Shown here: positions 62,634 through 64,000 of the stretch, one piece after another | Layout of the letters: the number at the start of each line of letters is the position of its first letter | Numbering within the stretch: position 1 is the first letter of the stretch | Assembly (NCBI RefSeq): GCF_947492965.1 | Contig: NZ_CANLOZ010000001.1 | Location: 867,975-931,974 of the forward strand | Reading direction: 5' to 3' | From: an uncultured Aquimarina sp. | GTDB lineage: Bacteria > Bacteroidota > Bacteroidia > Flavobacteriales > Flavobacteriaceae | DNA: 64,000 nucleotides | Translations under genes and position numbers: made by a program | Notes under the pieces: model-generated | The model's database searches: none | What the model was told of the DNA's origin: nothing | What the model saw: the letters and a program-made list of their open reading frames with translations, nothing else

Positions 62634-63278
62634 TTGATTTCAGAAGCGATAGATAGGTATTTTCCGAGACTGGCCACAATGCCAGAATTAAAAAACGAGC
62701 TTGTTGAAATCAGTCAGATTCATAGATTCGAAGCTGGTACTGTTATCTTAAAACAAGGATCATACATAAAAGTGATCCCATTACTTATTTCTGGTTTAGC
62801 TAAAGTGTTTAAGGAAGAACCAGAAGAAGGTAATGAAGTTTTATTGTACTATATTAAACCTGGAGAAAGCTGTGTGATGTCTGTTACGACATTAGTCAAA
62901 AACCAAACTAGCCAGGTAAAAGCAGTCATCGAAGAGGATTCCGAAGTAGTAATCATTCCGGCAGAACAAGCACTTACAATAGCAAAGAAGTATCCGAAAT
63001 GGAATGAATTTATCTATGACCTGTTTAATTTAAAGTTTGAAGAACTATTACAAGTGATTGAAATACTCACTTTTTCCAAAAAAGATAAACGATTACTAGA
63101 ATACTTAAAGAAAGAAGCGAAATTAAAAGACCGTAGAATATTACATACTACGCATCAACAAATTGCTTATGATTTAGGATCCTCAAGAGAAGTAATATCC
63201 AGATTACTCAAAAAATTAGAACAAGAAGGTTTTATTCATCTAAAACAAGGAGCAATAGAAATAGTCGATTACACTTAA
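62634..63278 (+). CDS. Crp/Fnr-family regulator, copy 2
   Basis: A 214-residue paralogue of the regulator at 61453, from a probable TTG start. It has the same beta-roll sensor (GTVILKQGSYIKVIPLLISGLAKVF) and winged helix (TTHQQIAYDLGSSREVISRLLKKLEQEGF). The Cys cluster of copy 1 is reduced to a single Cys (GESCVMSVTTLVKNQ), so the two copies may sense different signals. The recognition helix SSR-VISRLLKK is nearly the same, suggesting overlapping target sites. Confidence 0.88.
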   Translation: MISEAIDRYFPRLATMPELKNELVEISQIHRFEAGTVILKQGSYIKVIPLLISGLAKVFKEEPEEGNEVLLYYIKPGESCVMSVTTLVKNQTSQVKAVIEEDSEVVIIPAEQALTIAKKYPKWNEFIYDLFNLKFEELLQVIEILTFSKKDKRLLEYLKKEAKLKDRRILHTTHQQIAYDLGSSREVISRLLKKLEQEGFIHLKQGAIEIVDYT

Positions 63279-63884
63279 TTAAGAAGGATTTTTTTGTAAA
63301 ACCAATGTGGTCATAGATCTAAGGTCGTGTACATTTGTAGACTTTAGTGGTTCTAAGAAAGACAATGAGTGTTTTTTCATTAGATTTGACAATATTTCTC
63401 TAGTTAGTAAAAAACGATAAGATTCATCGCCTAAAAGGTAGACTCCATCGTTTATGGGAGTTATTTTATCTTCTATTCCAATATCGGAAGTCATACGAAT
63501 AAATAGTGTTCCAAAAGGTTTCAGTACTCTTATAAGCTCAGAGAACATAGCCTCGAATTGTGTTAGATCATGTGCAAAATGAAGAACTGCACTGCAAATA
63601 ATATGATCGAAGTAATCATTTTTAAACTTTAGTTGTTCTAAAGCGCAAACATCCATTTTTTTACTCCATTTTGGATACACACTTCTTATATAATCAATCG
63701 ATTCTATTTCTTTATCTACGGCGTATAAATTGTATTCATTATTATAAAACCAATGCAAGTTTCTTCCGCTTCCACATCCTGCATCTAATATCTTATCGGT
63801 TTTATGATATCGTTCTTTAAGTATTTGATCCAATAAGTAGATATCAATATTTCCTAAGGTGGTTTGTAATTTTTGGACAGCCAT
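63279..63884 (-). CDS. class I SAM-dependent methyltransferase
   Basis: A 201-residue methyltransferase with motif I ILDAGCGSGRNLHWF, an acidic end of strand 2 (YAVDKE), motif II-like FDHIICSAVLHFAHD and post-motif LIRVLKPFGTLFIRMTSD. No signal peptide. The substrate is unknown (type 11 methyltransferase fold). It ends one base after the convergent Crp/Fnr gene's stop. Confidence 0.88.
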   Translation of the reverse strand: MAVQKLQTTLGNIDIYLLDQILKERYHKTDKILDAGCGSGRNLHWFYNNEYNLYAVDKEIESIDYIRSVYPKWSKKMDVCALEQLKFKNDYFDHIICSAVLHFAHDLTQFEAMFSELIRVLKPFGTLFIRMTSDIGIEDKITPINDGVYLLGDESYRFLLTREILSNLMKKHSLSFLEPLKSTNVHDLRSMTTLVLQKNPS

Positions 63885-64000
63885 TATAAAATAGTTTGTG
63901 TTGTAACAATTGTCACAGCTTTTGTGTTTCTGCTTCTCTAAGTTTGTAATGTAAATATGAATAAAAAAATAGAAATATAATCATAACTAGAGAATACATG

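Noticed and set aside
1..64000. CRISPR arrays, tRNA/rRNA genes, transposases, integrases, phage genes
   Set aside because: None recognised by reading; no spaced direct-repeat array, no cloverleaf-like sequence and no mobile-element protein families among the coding sequences.

Overview
The window is AT-rich DNA from a marine member of the Bacteroidetes, most likely a Flavobacteriaceae (Zobellia/Aquimarina-like, genus not resolvable). The grounds are a SusC/SusD pair, proteins with type IX secretion (T9SS) C-terminal domains, lipoprotein signals of the Bacteroidetes kind, TAnnTTTG-type -7 promoter boxes and algal-polysaccharide genes. No tRNA, rRNA, CRISPR array or insertion sequence was seen.

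Region 1 (1-5.8 kb): a 5'-truncated TonB-dependent receptor, then a compact operon of a GH63 mannosyl/glucosylglycerate hydrolase-like enzyme, a GNAT acetyltransferase, a sodium:solute symporter and a glycerate kinase. Together they could import a glycosylglycerate, cut it and phosphorylate the glycerate. Region 2 (5.8-6.8 kb): a Fur-family regulator divergent from a MerC-like membrane protein, with two copies of a 13-bp palindrome between them.

Region 3 (7-41 kb) is a large carrageenan utilization locus. It holds a double-module kappa-carrageenase-like GH16 protein, a GH82 iota-carrageenase-like lipoprotein, a third GH16, a clan GH-A galactosidase-like lipoprotein, a GH127 enzyme, three S1 sulfatases, a formylglycine-generating enzyme for those sulfatases, a SusC/SusD pair, a sugar-porter MFS protein, an aldose 1-epimerase and an AraC-type regulator. 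A coupled four-gene run (enolase-superfamily cycloisomerase, aldehyde dehydrogenase, 2-keto-3-deoxy-sugar-acid kinase and aldolase) fits the route from 3,6-anhydro-D-galactose to pyruvate and glyceraldehyde 3-phosphate. A 29-bp element with two GGTTAA-type half-sites exactly 21 bp apart lies upstream of four transcription units of this locus and is the best candidate operator for the AraC regulator. A T9SS beta-helix protein of unknown specificity (7-8.9 kb) and a small exported protein preceded by three copies of a 16-bp palindrome (9.6-10.3 kb) lie on its left flank.

Region 4 (41-43 kb): an exported Xaa-Pro dipeptidyl-peptidase-like enzyme. Region 5 (43-60 kb) is a hydroxamate siderophore island: PLP decarboxylase, N-hydroxylase, MFS transporter, two tandem acyltransferase-NIS synthetase fusions, a membrane acyltransferase-like protein, a divergent AraC regulator, and an uptake set resembling XusABC (TonB receptor, DUF4374 lipoprotein, PepSY membrane protein). 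A nearly identical 28-bp element with ACGTC half-sites 21 bp apart precedes both the biosynthesis and the uptake operon, about 48 bp before a -7 box. Region 6 (60-64 kb): two uncharacterized small genes, a patatin-like phospholipase, two paralogous Crp/Fnr regulators around a rhodanese lipoprotein, and a methyltransferase.

Functions are read from recognisable motifs and gene order; nothing was searched against a database.
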